A DNA stretch of 64,000 nucleotides from JAVVHH01 sp965199585 (GTDB lineage: Bacteria > Pseudomonadota > Alphaproteobacteria > Acetobacterales > Acetobacteraceae): the NCBI GenBank assembly GCA_965199585.1, contig CBDASI010000002.1, forward strand, positions 3,100,001 through 3,164,000, in the 5' to 3' direction. Below, piece by piece: positions 17,447-26,395 of this stretch. A model generated the notes under the pieces. The model saw nothing but the letters and a program-made list of their open reading frames with translations. It ran no database searches and had not been told where the DNA came from. Made by a program: the position numbers and the translations under genes. Positions within the stretch are counted from its first letter, which is position 1. Every line of letters starts with the position of its first letter.

Positions 17447-17881
17447 TCATTCCTTCGGTGACGCGGCGTCGTCGCGCCATTTAAGAATCTTCCAGACCCC
17501 GTCTGCCGTCGCGATCATACGGCCGTTAGCGACCATGGTCCCGCGCAGGAACACCATGCTGCGAGTCGCGCGGATCACCTCGACGCTGACCTCGGCAAAC
17601 TCGTGCAGCTTCAGCGCGCCCACATACTGGATGGTGAGCTGCACCGTGGCGCAGCGCTCGCCCGACGCCGCCGACCACGCGGCATTGCCGAGCGAGACAT
17701 CGAACGCGGTGGCGATCATGCCGCCATGGGTGACTCCCCGCTTGTTGCCGTGCCGCTCGTCGGTGACGAAGCCGGCCCGGAGGGAATCGCTGTTCTCCGG
17801 CTCATAGAACGGACCAACGAAACTGTTGAAGTTCTTACCCGGCCGCACGGTCCAACCCGGCGGCACCAAATTCTCGCTCAA
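17447..17881 (-). CDS. PaaI-family hotdog-fold thioesterase
   Basis: A 144-residue acyl-CoA thioesterase-like protein with the hotdog-helix signature NKRGVTHGGMIATAFDVSLG near residues 45-64 (given in part) and QLTIQYVGALKL further on. These enzymes hydrolyse acyl-CoA thioesters, here of unknown acyl type. The start is a TTG at 17879-17881. AAGGAG ends six bases before it and no ATG or GTG suits the domain start. It is ten bases downstream of the TPR protein, at the end of the glycolate oxidase operon. Confidence 0.8.
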   Translation of the reverse strand: MSENLVPPGWTVRPGKNFNSFVGPFYEPENSDSLRAGFVTDERHGNKRGVTHGGMIATAFDVSLGNAAWSAASGERCATVQLTIQYVGALKLHEFAEVSVEVIRATRSMVFLRGTMVANGRMIATADGVWKILKWRDDAASPKE

Positions 17882-17891
17882 ACTCGGCTCC

Positions 17892-18419
17892 TTAAAGCTG
17901 TTCACCCAGCGCACGTCGCCTGAGATCGTGCAATCGGGTCTGTCCTCCCGGCGTGTTGGGATCGAGTTCGAGCAGCTTCTGCCAGGCGACCAGGGCGCCT
18001 TTCCAGTCGCCGCGCGCCTCGGCCAGGCGGGAGAGGTCCTGAACCGCGATGAAGCTGTTGGGCTCGCGCCGGAGCAGCTCCTGCAGATCGCGCACGGCGC
18101 CGGCATAGTCGCCCAGCGAACGGCGGGCTGCAGCGCGCCCGCGCCAGCCATCCGGCAAATCGGGCGCGAGGTCGAGTGCGGCATCGAAACTGTCCAGCGC
18201 TTCGCCCGGCGCGTTCTCGGACATCTCGCGCGCACCGCGGGTCAGCAGCAGCCGTACCGCCGGCGACCCCGCCCGCGCCCAGACCTCGCGGATCTGCGCC
18301 TCCAGCGCTGCAGCCGCCGCCTCGTTGGGGGCGGCCTTAAGCGCCGCGGCGAGCCCGTCCGTCCCTTGCGCGACCGCCGGGCCGGAGAGCAGCAGCAGAA
18401 GCGCCGCTAGACGCCTCAC
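17892..18419 (-). CDS. Secreted or periplasmic TPR-repeat protein
   Basis: A 175-residue protein. The GTG start (18417-18419) overlaps the glcF stop by four bases. A signal peptide (RRLAALLLLLSGPAVA) precedes the mature part at about residue 18. At least three tetratricopeptide repeats follow, with the typical A-x-L-D-P spacing in ALDSFDAALDLAPDLPDGW, AVRDLQELLRREPNS and ALVAWQKLLELDPNTP. TPR proteins are scaffolds. Its specific partner is unknown, and cotranscription with glcDEF is the only hint. Confidence 0.78.
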   Translation of the reverse strand: MRRLAALLLLLSGPAVAQGTDGLAAALKAAPNEAAAAALEAQIREVWARAGSPAVRLLLTRGAREMSENAPGEALDSFDAALDLAPDLPDGWRGRAAARRSLGDYAGAVRDLQELLRREPNSFIAVQDLSRLAEARGDWKGALVAWQKLLELDPNTPGGQTRLHDLRRRALGEQL

Positions 18420-19711
18420 GCCAGCGCGGGCGGCTTTGGTCCGCCGGCCATCCAGTCGAGCAACTGCACCGTATGCAGCACCGGCGTGCCGCCCGAGAGC
18501 TGCGTGATGCAGCCGATATTGCCGGCGGCGATCACGTCCGGCTTGGTGCGTTCGATGTTGCCCAGCTTGCGCTCGCGCAGGCGTCCGGCGATCTCGGGTT
18601 GCAGCAGATTGTAGGTGCCGGCCGAGCCACAACAGAGATGCCCTTCGGCCGCTTCGGCGACCGCGAAGCCGGCGGTCCGCAACAGCGACTTGGGTGCGTC
18701 GGTCACCTTCTGGCCATGCTGCAGGCTACAGGCTGAATGGTAGGTCACCCGCAGCGTCGGCGCGTCGATCGTCGGTGCATAGCCGATGTCGACCAGGTAT
18801 TCCGAGACGTCCTTCGCCAAGGCGGAGACGCGTTCGGCGGCCTCTCGCTCCGGCTCGTCGCGAAACATAAAGCCGTAATCCTTCACCGTCGTGCCGCAGC
18901 CCGAGGTGTTGATCACGATCGCGTCGAGCCCCTCCCCGTCGAGTTCCTGCGTCCAGCCCGCGATGTTGGTGCGCGCGCTCGCCATGGCGCGGTCGTGCTT
19001 GCCCATGTGATGCGTCAGCGCGCCGCAGCAGCCGACCTGGCGCGGCACGGTGACCTCGATGCCCATGCGGGTGAGCAGGCGGATGGTGGCCTCGTTGATG
19101 GCCGGGTCGAGCACGGTCTGCGCGCAGCCGACCAGCAGCGCGACGCGCCCGCGGCGCACGCCCTCGGCGGCGTGCACCTGCGGCCGCTGCATGGGGCTCG
19201 GCGGCGGCAGCTTCGCCGGCGCCAAGTCCAGCATGGCGTCGAGTTGCTTGCCGATCCGCGTACGGCGCGGCAGCAGGAAGCGGAACCGCTTGGCCGTCTG
19301 CGCCCCCTTCAGGGCGGCCCGCAACACGCGCGGCTTCGGCAACACGCGGGACAATAGCTCGCGCAGCCAGCGCTGGTCCGCCGGACGCTCATAGGTCCGC
19401 TCGATATAGGTGCGCGCGTGATCGACGAGATGCATGTAATTCACGCCCGATGGGCAGGTTGTCATGCAGGCCAGGCAAGACAGGCAGCGGTCGACGTGCC
19501 GCACCACTTCCTCGGTGGCGGGACGCCCGCTCTCGAGCATGTCCTTGATCAGGTAGATGCGCCCGCGCGGAGAATCCAACTCGTCGCCGAGCAGCAGGAA
19601 GGTCGGGCAGGTCGCGGTGCACATGCCGCAATGCACGCAGCTGCGCAGGACCTGGTTGCTCGACTTGATATCGGGGTCGGCCAGTTGTTCGGTGGTGAAC
19701 ATCGTCTGCAT
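18416..19711 (-). CDS. glcF: Glycolate oxidase iron-sulfur subunit
   Basis: A 431-residue subunit of membrane-associated glycolate dehydrogenase, which oxidises glycolate to glyoxylate. Two 4Fe-4S motifs are complete: C25, C28, C31, C35 and C76, C79, C82, C86. Two CCG domains (VGCCGALTHHMGKHD and LCCGSAGTYNLLQ) follow. The start is two bases beyond the glcE stop, with the TPR gene overlapping its end. Together with GlcD and GlcE it forms the full complex. Confidence 0.95.
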   Translation of the reverse strand: MQTMFTTEQLADPDIKSSNQVLRSCVHCGMCTATCPTFLLLGDELDSPRGRIYLIKDMLESGRPATEEVVRHVDRCLSCLACMTTCPSGVNYMHLVDHARTYIERTYERPADQRWLRELLSRVLPKPRVLRAALKGAQTAKRFRFLLPRRTRIGKQLDAMLDLAPAKLPPPSPMQRPQVHAAEGVRRGRVALLVGCAQTVLDPAINEATIRLLTRMGIEVTVPRQVGCCGALTHHMGKHDRAMASARTNIAGWTQELDGEGLDAIVINTSGCGTTVKDYGFMFRDEPEREAAERVSALAKDVSEYLVDIGYAPTIDAPTLRVTYHSACSLQHGQKVTDAPKSLLRTAGFAVAEAAEGHLCCGSAGTYNLLQPEIAGRLRERKLGNIERTKPDVIAAGNIGCITQLSGGTPVLHTVQLLDWMAGGPKPPALA

Positions 19712-19713
19712 GT

Positions 19714-20892
19714 CTAGAGCCCCGCGTACATGCGGCCCGGGTTCAAGATTCCCCTCGGGTCCATTGCTGCCTTCACCCGCCGCGTGATGCGCTGGAGCGG
19801 CGGAGGCTCCGGCGGCAGGACGTCAACCGCGGCGCGCAAGCCGTCAGGCGCCCGCACCACCGTCCAGCTCCCGTTTCCGGCGATCGCCGCCTGACGCACC
19901 GCGTCATGGAGGTCGGGCGATCCAGCGGCCCAGAGCAGGCCGCCACCCCAATCGAGGAAGCCTCGCCCGCCCGCTAGGGTGACCACGGCCAGCGCGCGCG
20001 GCCCGTTCGAGGGGCGCACCGAAACGCGCCAGACGGCATCGCCGGGCTCGGTGCGAAGGGGCGCCACGTCACGGATGGCGCGCCACACGGCACGGCTGGT
20101 CTCGTCGTCCAGCAGCGTCCCGCCAAGCTCGGCCTGCAGCTGCCCGAGTCGATATCCGACACTGCGGGCGAAGTCCTCGATGCGGATGATCGCCACCGCC
20201 CCCTGCCCCTTCAGCCAGGCGATCCGATCCGACGCCTCGGCCGGCAGATACGACGCGGCGGACACGCCGTAGGGCGAGCACAGCCCAGCCGAGAGCAGCC
20301 GCACGCCTTCTTCGGCGCCCTGCACCGGGAACAGCAACGACCCCGTCAGCTCCGGCGCCGGCAGCACCTTGAGCGTGATCTCGGTCAACACCGCGAGCGT
20401 GCCGTGGCTGCCGCCGATCAGTTTGCACAAGTCGAGCCCGGTGACGTTCTTCAGCACGCGCCCGCCGGAGCGGATGGTCTCACCGGTGCCGTTGACGGCG
20501 CGCACGCCCATGACGTGATCGCGCATGGCGCCCCACGCGACCCGGCGCGGGCCCGACAGATTGGCCGCGACCACGCCGCCGATGGTCTGCTCGCCGGGGC
20601 CGAGCAGTGCCGAGAGGTCGGGCGGCTCGGCGATGAGATGCTGCCCGCCCGTCGCCAGCTCGGCCTCGAGCGCGCCGACCGTGGTGCCGGCGCGGGCCGA
20701 GACGATGAGCTCCTTGGGGGAATACAGCGTGATGCCGCACAGGTTGCGGGTCGACAGACTGCGGGCCGCCTGTACCGGTCGTAGCATACCGAGCTTCGTG
20801 CCGCGGCCCTGCACCAGCACGGGCTCGCCGGCCCCGGCGGCGGCACGGATGGCCGAGACGATACCCGCCTCGTCCTCGGGCGCGTCAGTCAT
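19714..20892 (-). CDS. glcE: Glycolate oxidase FAD-binding subunit
   Basis: A 392-residue protein with a PCMH-type FAD domain: VLVQGRGTKLG near residue 26, the TIGGVVAANLSGPRRVAWG block, and GGRVLKNVTGLDLCKLIGGS. It lacks the C-terminal extension of GlcD, as expected for GlcE. Start at 20892 gives an ATGA overlap with the glcD stop. An open frame reaching 21408 is a shadow of glcD. Confidence 0.93.
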   Translation of the reverse strand: MTDAPEDEAGIVSAIRAAAGAGEPVLVQGRGTKLGMLRPVQAARSLSTRNLCGITLYSPKELIVSARAGTTVGALEAELATGGQHLIAEPPDLSALLGPGEQTIGGVVAANLSGPRRVAWGAMRDHVMGVRAVNGTGETIRSGGRVLKNVTGLDLCKLIGGSHGTLAVLTEITLKVLPAPELTGSLLFPVQGAEEGVRLLSAGLCSPYGVSAASYLPAEASDRIAWLKGQGAVAIIRIEDFARSVGYRLGQLQAELGGTLLDDETSRAVWRAIRDVAPLRTEPGDAVWRVSVRPSNGPRALAVVTLAGGRGFLDWGGGLLWAAGSPDLHDAVRQAAIAGNGSWTVVRAPDGLRAAVDVLPPEPPPLQRITRRVKAAMDPRGILNPGRMYAGL

Positions 20893-22334
20893 GCCGCTTC
20901 GAGCGCCTTTTCGATGTCGGGCAACGGAAACACCTTGCTGGGATTGAGCAGCCATTCCGGATCCCAGGCCGACTTGATCCGACGCTGCTGGTCGAGTTCG
21001 GTCGGCGTGAACTGCACCTTCATCAGCTCGCGCTTCTCGACGCCGACGCCGTGCTCGCCGGTCAAGCAGCCGCCAACTTCGACGCAGAGGACGAGGATGT
21101 CGGCGCCGAACTGCTCCGCGCGCTCGAAACAGCCGGGCTCGTTGGCGTCGAACATGATAAGCGGATGCAGGTTGCCGTCGCCGGCATGGAAGATGTTGGC
21201 CACGCCCAGGCCATACTGCGTGCTCATCTCGCCGATACGGCGCAGGACGAAAGGCAATTGGCTGGTCGGGATGGTGCCGTCCATGCAGAGATAATCCGGA
21301 CTGATCCGCCCGACGGCGCCGAACGCGCCCTTGCGGCCCTTCCAAATCGCCAGGCTCTCGGCGGCCGACTGGCTGACGCGCAGGCTGATCGGGTCGAACG
21401 GCTGACACAGCGCGGCGATCTGGGCCAGCAGGTCGTCCTGCTCGGCGACGGAGCCCTCGACCTCGACGATCAACAGCGCTTCGGCATCGAGCGGATAGCC
21501 GGCGTGGGCGAACGCCTCGCAGGCGTGGATCGCGGGCTTGTCCATGAACTCGAGCGCTACCGGGATGATGCCGGAGCCGATGATCGCATCGACCGCGGAG
21601 CCGGCGATCTCGTTGGACGAGAACGCGACCAGCATCGCCCGTTGTCCCTCCGGCGCGCGCAGGATGCGGACGGTCACTTCGGTGACCATCGCCAGCATAC
21701 CCTCGCTGCCGGTCAGCAGGCCGAGCCAGTCGTAGCCGGCGGCATCCAGATACTCGCCGCCGATGTCGATGATCTCGCCCTCGATGGTCACGATCCGCAG
21801 GCCGAGCAGGTTGTTGGCGGTCACGCCGTATTTGAGACAGTGCGCGCCGCCGGAATTCATCCCGACGTTGCCGCCGATCATGCAGGCGAGCTGGCTAGAA
21901 GGGTCCGGCGCATAGAAGAAGCCATCGGCAGCGACCGCCTGGGTGATGCCGATATTGGTCACGCCCGCTTGAACCGTCGCGACCCGGTCGGCATAGTTGA
22001 CGTCGACGATCCGGTTCATCCGCATCATGCCGACGACGACGCTGTCGGCCATCGGTAGGGCGCCGCCCGACAGGCTGGTGCCGGCACCGCGCGGGATGAC
22101 CCTGACGCCCTCGTGATGGAGGAATGCGAGCACCGCCGCCACCTCTTCGGTGGTCGACGGCAAGGCAACTGCTAGAGGAACTTGGCGGAAAGCGGGAAGA
22201 CCGTCGGTCTCGTAAGGCTTCAGCCTTATGCTCTCACTGATGACGCCGTCAGCCGGCAACAAGCGGCGGAGGCCGGCGACGATCGCGTCCTTACGGGCGA
22301 GCACACCCGATTTCGGCTCCAGTTGCTGGATCAT
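20889..22334 (-). CDS. glcD: Glycolate oxidase subunit D (FAD-linked)
   Basis: A 481-residue FAD-linked oxidase. The FAD domain shows VIPRGAGTSLSGGALP, PSSQLACMIGGNVGMNSGG (in part) and LLTGSEGMLA. The C-terminal substrate domain has NIFHAGDGNLHPLI and the GGCLTGEHGVGVEK signature. GGGAGG lies six bases before the ATG at 22334, so I reject the longer frame to 22382. First gene of the glcDEF-TPR-thioesterase operon. Provides glyoxylate from glycolate, for example after phosphoglycolate salvage. Confidence 0.95.
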   Translation of the reverse strand: MIQQLEPKSGVLARKDAIVAGLRRLLPADGVISESIRLKPYETDGLPAFRQVPLAVALPSTTEEVAAVLAFLHHEGVRVIPRGAGTSLSGGALPMADSVVVGMMRMNRIVDVNYADRVATVQAGVTNIGITQAVAADGFFYAPDPSSQLACMIGGNVGMNSGGAHCLKYGVTANNLLGLRIVTIEGEIIDIGGEYLDAAGYDWLGLLTGSEGMLAMVTEVTVRILRAPEGQRAMLVAFSSNEIAGSAVDAIIGSGIIPVALEFMDKPAIHACEAFAHAGYPLDAEALLIVEVEGSVAEQDDLLAQIAALCQPFDPISLRVSQSAAESLAIWKGRKGAFGAVGRISPDYLCMDGTIPTSQLPFVLRRIGEMSTQYGLGVANIFHAGDGNLHPLIMFDANEPGCFERAEQFGADILVLCVEVGGCLTGEHGVGVEKRELMKVQFTPTELDQQRRIKSAWDPEWLLNPSKVFPLPDIEKALEAA

Positions 22335-22405
22335 CCCTGCCCTCCCGACACATGTGCGTTCCACCGAGAGTGGGCGCGGCATGCCGGAAGAGCAAGGTAA
22401 GGTAT

Positions 22406-22531
22406 CTAGCCCTGACGAGCCTTCATCCGAGGGTTTTTCTTGTTGATGACATAGACCCGGCCGTGACGACGGACGACACGGCAGTTCTTGTCGCGGAGCT
22501 TGGCCGATTTCAGGCTATTGCGTATCTTCAT
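22406..22531 (-). CDS. rpmJ: 50S ribosomal protein L36, zinc-free form
   Basis: A 41-residue L36 (MKIRNSLKSAKLRDKNC, ending KNPRMKARQG). The four zinc ligands of the classical C+ form are not present; only one Cys (17) remains and the VINKKNPR region replaces the Cys/His pair. This is the zinc-independent form, which appears to be standard in many Alphaproteobacteria. CAAGG stands five bases before the ATG. It is a single gene, away from the other ribosomal protein genes. Confidence 0.95.
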   Translation of the reverse strand: MKIRNSLKSAKLRDKNCRVVRRHGRVYVINKKNPRMKARQG

Positions 22532-22609
22532 GACAACCTTGAGGGGCTCGAGCGGCCGAGCAGGGAGGGACCGAAATGGAAGCGGCGCCATTAACCGCCG
22601 TGCCATGAC

Positions 22610-23092
22610 GTGTCAAGATTTGACCCGCCGGAGTCCTCGGCGCATTCCCCTGCCGTGCCCTTAGATCCCGCGTCCGACGCCGCCATCGCCCGATCCAACC
22701 GACCGGTCTGGATCGCCTTCCTCCTGGTCTGCTTCCTGCTGACGGGCATGGTCGGCCTGTTCGCTAGCTACGGCCCGGCAATCCCGCTGGAACGCGCGCT
22801 GCACCGGATCGCCGCGGTCGACCAAGCCGTCGCCAGCGGCACGCCGGACGCTGTGGCGCTGCAGACTGCCCTCGGCAAATCCGCCGACGACGTCGTGTCC
22901 GGCCCGGGCGACCTGGCCGCCCGCACCGCCCGCGCCCGCGCCGCGATCATCGCCGATGCGGAAGACGACGAGGCCGGAGTCGGCGCCCGAACCCGGTTGA
23001 TGATCTTCGTCGTCACGGCGCTGTCTGGCATGATCGGCGTGTTCATCCTCCTGGTCGTCTCGCGCGACCAACGCGCCGAAAAGAAGCAATGA
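22610..23092 (+). CDS. Two-span membrane protein of unknown function
   Basis: A 160-residue protein that I cannot place in a family. The N-terminal 30 residues are polar and Pro/Ser-rich. Membrane helices run at about residues 33-54 (WIAFLLVCFLLTGMVGLFAS) and 129-149 (MIFVVTALSGMIGVFILLVV). The 70-residue stretch between is Ala-rich and probably periplasmic and helical. The first start is a GTG at 22610 with no clear ribosome site, so translation may begin later. It points toward aapJ, 77 bases downstream, and is divergent from rpmJ. Confidence 0.6.
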   Translation: MSRFDPPESSAHSPAVPLDPASDAAIARSNRPVWIAFLLVCFLLTGMVGLFASYGPAIPLERALHRIAAVDQAVASGTPDAVALQTALGKSADDVVSGPGDLAARTARARAAIIADAEDDEAGVGARTRLMIFVVTALSGMIGVFILLVVSRDQRAEKKQ

Positions 23093-23169
23093 TCCCGATT
23101 TTGTGACACTTCGCTTGACCGGAGGCGCAAGACGCATCGACACTCCTGGCCAAAGCTCGGAGCGGCAGG

Positions 23170-24219
23170 ATGCGGAAAAGAACCGGTTGGATGGCGACGC
23201 TGGCGTTGTTGGCGTTGCTGCCGGGTTTGCCGATCTCGGGCGTCGCCCACGCCCAGAGCATCCCGATCCCGGGACCGACTGTCGAAACTGTCAAGAAGCG
23301 CGGCCAGCTCGCGTGCGGGGTCGACACCGGGATACCAGGCTTCGCGTTCCAAGATAGCGCCGGTGCCTGGCACGGGTTTGACGTCGATTACTGCCGGGCC
23401 ATTGCCGCCGCCGTGCTGGGCGATCCGGGCAAGGTGCGCTACGTGCCGACCACGACGCCGGCGCGCTTCACCGTCCTACAATCCGGCGAGATCGATCTTC
23501 TGGTCCGCGACAGCACTCTGACCATGACCCGCAACCTTCAGCTGCATCTAGCCGAGGTCGCGATCAACTTCTACGCGGGCCAGGGCTTCCTGGTCTCCAA
23601 GAAGCTCGGCGTCGACAAGATCGACGATCTTAACGGGGCCACCATCTGCACGCTGACCGGCGCCACGCTCGAGCTCAACATCGCCGATTTCGCCCGCGCC
23701 CGGGGCACCAAAATCGGCACGCTGCTGTTCGAGAAATCCGACGAGGCGATCGCCGCCATGGAGGCCGGCCGCTGCGACGGCTACACCGACGACACCGGCA
23801 GCCTGGCCGCCGTGCGCTCGACGTTGAAGACGCCGGCCGACTGGGTGGTGCTCGAGGGCGTCATCAGCAAGGAGCCACTCGGCATCCACGCCCGTGCCGC
23901 CGACATCAACTGGGTCAACATCCTATACTGGGTCGATAACGCGTTGAAGACGGCCGAGGAACTCGGCGTGACCAAGGCCAATGTCGACGAGAAGAAGGCC
24001 GGCACCGACCCGGTAATCAAGCGCCTGCTCGGGATCGAAGGCGGCTTTGGCGAGATGATGGGGCTCGATCCGTCCTGGAGCTACCGCGCGATCAAGGCGG
24101 TCGGCAATTACGGCGAAATCTACGACGCGTATTTCGGACCCAAGGGCCTCGACCTGGCCCGCGGACAGAACAAGCTGTGGAAGGATGGCGGGCTCGTCTA
24201 CACCCTGCCCTTCCGCTGA
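23170..24219 (+). CDS. aapJ: General amino acid ABC transporter periplasmic binding protein
   Basis: A 349-residue binding protein of the AapJ/BztA family, which captures acidic and neutral L-amino acids in the periplasm. The signal peptide covers residues 1-28 and ends AHA before QSIPIPGP. The GVDTGIPGFAFQDSAGAWHGFDVDYC region and a later DLLVRDSTLTMTR block are typical (both given in part). GGAG precedes the ATG by about eight bases. Two permease genes follow at once. The ATPase gene is missing. Confidence 0.92.
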   Translation: MRKRTGWMATLALLALLPGLPISGVAHAQSIPIPGPTVETVKKRGQLACGVDTGIPGFAFQDSAGAWHGFDVDYCRAIAAAVLGDPGKVRYVPTTTPARFTVLQSGEIDLLVRDSTLTMTRNLQLHLAEVAINFYAGQGFLVSKKLGVDKIDDLNGATICTLTGATLELNIADFARARGTKIGTLLFEKSDEAIAAMEAGRCDGYTDDTGSLAAVRSTLKTPADWVVLEGVISKEPLGIHARAADINWVNILYWVDNALKTAEELGVTKANVDEKKAGTDPVIKRLLGIEGGFGEMMGLDPSWSYRAIKAVGNYGEIYDAYFGPKGLDLARGQNKLWKDGGLVYTLPFR

Positions 24220-25331
24220 GTAGCCGCCTCCCGCCGCCGCCGCGGCGTCGACCGGGGGCGCTGGCCGGCCAGGCGGTCGCGCTGCTGGTCGTCGTGCTGA
24301 TCCTGGCCTGGGCCGGGCATAATGCCGCGACCACGCTGGCCGAACGCAACATGCGGGTCGATTTCGGCTTCCTCGCCAACCCGGCCGGCTTCGACATCCC
24401 GTTCCGCGTCGTGCCGTGGGATGCGAGCGATAGCTACGGCTACGCGCTGCTGGTCGCCTCGCTCAACACGGCGCTGGCCGCGATCCTGGCGATCGTGCTG
24501 GCCAGCGGGCTGGGGCTCACGATCGCGCTGATGCGCCTATCCGCCAATCCGCTGGCCACCGCGCTCGCCCGCGGCGGCACCGAATTGGTGCGCAACACGC
24601 CGCAATTGCTACAGATCGTCTTCTGGTACATCGCCGTGCTGCAGGTGCTGCCGGCAGCGCGGGCGAGCCTGACGCTAGGCAGCGCGGTCTTCCTCAACGT
24701 CCGCGGCCTGTTCCTACCGGCGCCGGTGTCACCAGCCTTCGCCGTCTGCGCCGGGCTGGGACTGGCGGCCGCGATCATCCTGCCCCGATGGCTGCCGCGG
24801 GCGCCGGTGCTGGTGCTAGGCGCCGGGTCACTGGTCGCTGCGCTGACGGTGGGCGCGCTGGTCTCGCCGTGGGAGTTGCCGGTGCTGCGCGGGTTCAATT
24901 TCCAGGGCGGCTGGCGGCTGCCGCCGGAGTTGCTGGCGCTGGTGGTAGGCATCGGAATCTATACCTCGGCCTTCATCGCCGAGAACATCCGCGCCTCGAT
25001 CCAGGCGGTGCCGCCAGGTCAACGGGAGGCGGCGCGGAGCTTGGGGCTGTCGCCGGGCCGGACCATGCGGCTGGTGGTGCTGCCACAGGCGATGCGGACT
25101 CTGCTGCCGCCGCTGGCGAGCCACTACCTCAACATCATTAAGTCGACCACGCTGGGGGCGGCGATCGCCTACCCGGAGGTGCTGCAGATTTTCGCGCGCA
25201 CCGTGCTGAACCAATCCGGCCGGGCGGTGGAGACGATGACGCTGGTGCTCGGCGTGTTTCTGGCAATCAACCTGGTGGTTTCGGCGCTGATCGGGCGGTG
25301 GGACCGGCGGTTGCAGCGGAGCGCGCGATGA
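24177..25331 (+). CDS. aapQ: Amino acid ABC transporter permease, AapQ type
   Basis: An inner-membrane permease with about eight helices, of the AapQ/BztB type. The EAA loop that docks on the ATPase reads AARSLGLSPGRTMRLVVLPQ, and a GGTELVRNTPQLLQI block lies in the middle. The start is uncertain. GTG at 24177 would give 384 residues but overlaps aapJ by 43 bases. A CTG at 24216 would overlap the aapJ stop by four bases. Neither has a good ribosome site. It overlaps aapM downstream by four bases (ATGA). Confidence 0.88.
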   Translation: MEGWRARLHPALPLSSRLPPPPRRRPGALAGQAVALLVVVLILAWAGHNAATTLAERNMRVDFGFLANPAGFDIPFRVVPWDASDSYGYALLVASLNTALAAILAIVLASGLGLTIALMRLSANPLATALARGGTELVRNTPQLLQIVFWYIAVLQVLPAARASLTLGSAVFLNVRGLFLPAPVSPAFAVCAGLGLAAAIILPRWLPRAPVLVLGAGSLVAALTVGALVSPWELPVLRGFNFQGGWRLPPELLALVVGIGIYTSAFIAENIRASIQAVPPGQREAARSLGLSPGRTMRLVVLPQAMRTLLPPLASHYLNIIKSTTLGAAIAYPEVLQIFARTVLNQSGRAVETMTLVLGVFLAINLVVSALIGRWDRRLQRSAR

Positions 25332-26395
25332 GGCGTCTCGCCGGCGTCGCGCGAGCTTGCGTCGGCACACCGGGAAACGCGGCGGTCACCGCCCTGCTCG
25401 CCGTGTCGTTGCTCTGGGCGGTGCCGCCCTTGCTGCGGTGGGCGGTCACCGATGCGACCTGGGCGGCGCTGGACCGCCGCGGATGCGGGCCCGATGGCGC
25501 GTGCTGGGCGTTCATCCGGGCGCGATGGGCACTATTCTTCTATGGGCAATATCCGCCATCGGAGCGCTGGCGGGTCGACTTGGCGGGCGTCGTGCTGGTG
25601 GCTGCGCTGCTGGCGGCGTTGTTCTCGCGCCGGGGTCGCGGCTGGGCCTTGCTGATGCTGGCCGTCGGCGTCCCTCTGTTCGGCGGGGTGCTGCTGTCCG
25701 GCGGGGTGCTGGGCTTGCAGTCGGTGCCGACAGCGGATTGGGGTGGGCTGCTGCTCAACGTGGTGCTGTGCTTTGTCGCCGTTGCGGCAGCGATCCCGCT
25801 CGGGACGTTGCTCGCGCTCGGGCGCCGCGCCGAGTTGCCGTTCATCCGCGCGCTATGCATCACGTTCGTCGAGTTCTGGCGCGGCGTGCCGATCCTGGCC
25901 GTCCTATTTATGGGTCTGGTGCTGCTGCCGATGATGCTGCCACGGGGCTGGACGATGGACACGTTGCTGCGTGCCGCCGCCGTGCTGGTCTTCTTCATCT
26001 CGGCCTACATGGCCGAGGTGATCCGCGGCGGGCTGCAGGGCATCGGCAACGGCCAGTACGAAGCCGCCAAGGCGCTCGGTCTACATCCGGTGCAAGCGCA
26101 CGTGACGGTGATCCTGCCGCAGGCAATGCGGATCGCGGTGCCCGGCATCATCAACTTGGTGATCGACCTGTTCAAGGACACGACGCTGGTCAGCATCGTC
26201 GGCCTGTTCGACTTAATGGGCGTGGTGAACCAGTCACTGAAGGACCAGGCCTGGCTCGGCCACCCGACCGAAGGCTACGTTTTTGCCGCCCTGGTCTTCT
26301 TCGTTTGCTGCCTGCTGATCTCGCTAGCGGGCTCCGTGCTGGAGCGCCGCCTCGAGACCGTCGACCGTCAGGGCCGGCCGAGCGCCAGCCGGTAG
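25328..26395 (+). CDS. aapM: Amino acid ABC transporter permease, AapM type
   Basis: A 355-residue permease partner of AapQ with several membrane helices. FVEFWRGVPILAVLFMGLV (in part) and the EAA loop EAAKALGLHPVQAHVTVILPQ (in part) are typical. Residues 65-75 hold a soluble loop with the short stretch DRRGCGPDGACW. The start at 25328 overlaps the aapQ stop. The expected aapP ATPase does not follow. Instead the 3' end overlaps a convergent gene by 28 bases. Confidence 0.9.
   Translation: MRRLAGVARACVGTPGNAAVTALLAVSLLWAVPPLLRWAVTDATWAALDRRGCGPDGACWAFIRARWALFFYGQYPPSERWRVDLAGVVLVAALLAALFSRRGRGWALLMLAVGVPLFGGVLLSGGVLGLQSVPTADWGGLLLNVVLCFVAVAAAIPLGTLLALGRRAELPFIRALCITFVEFWRGVPILAVLFMGLVLLPMMLPRGWTMDTLLRAAAVLVFFISAYMAEVIRGGLQGIGNGQYEAAKALGLHPVQAHVTVILPQAMRIAVPGIINLVIDLFKDTTLVSIVGLFDLMGVVNQSLKDQAWLGHPTEGYVFAALVFFVCCLLISLAGSVLERRLETVDRQGRPSASR

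Noticed and set aside
24177..24219. Frameshift between aapJ and aapQ
   Set aside because: AapJ reaches a normal C-terminus and stop; aapQ begins within or at its end in another frame, which is ordinary overlap.
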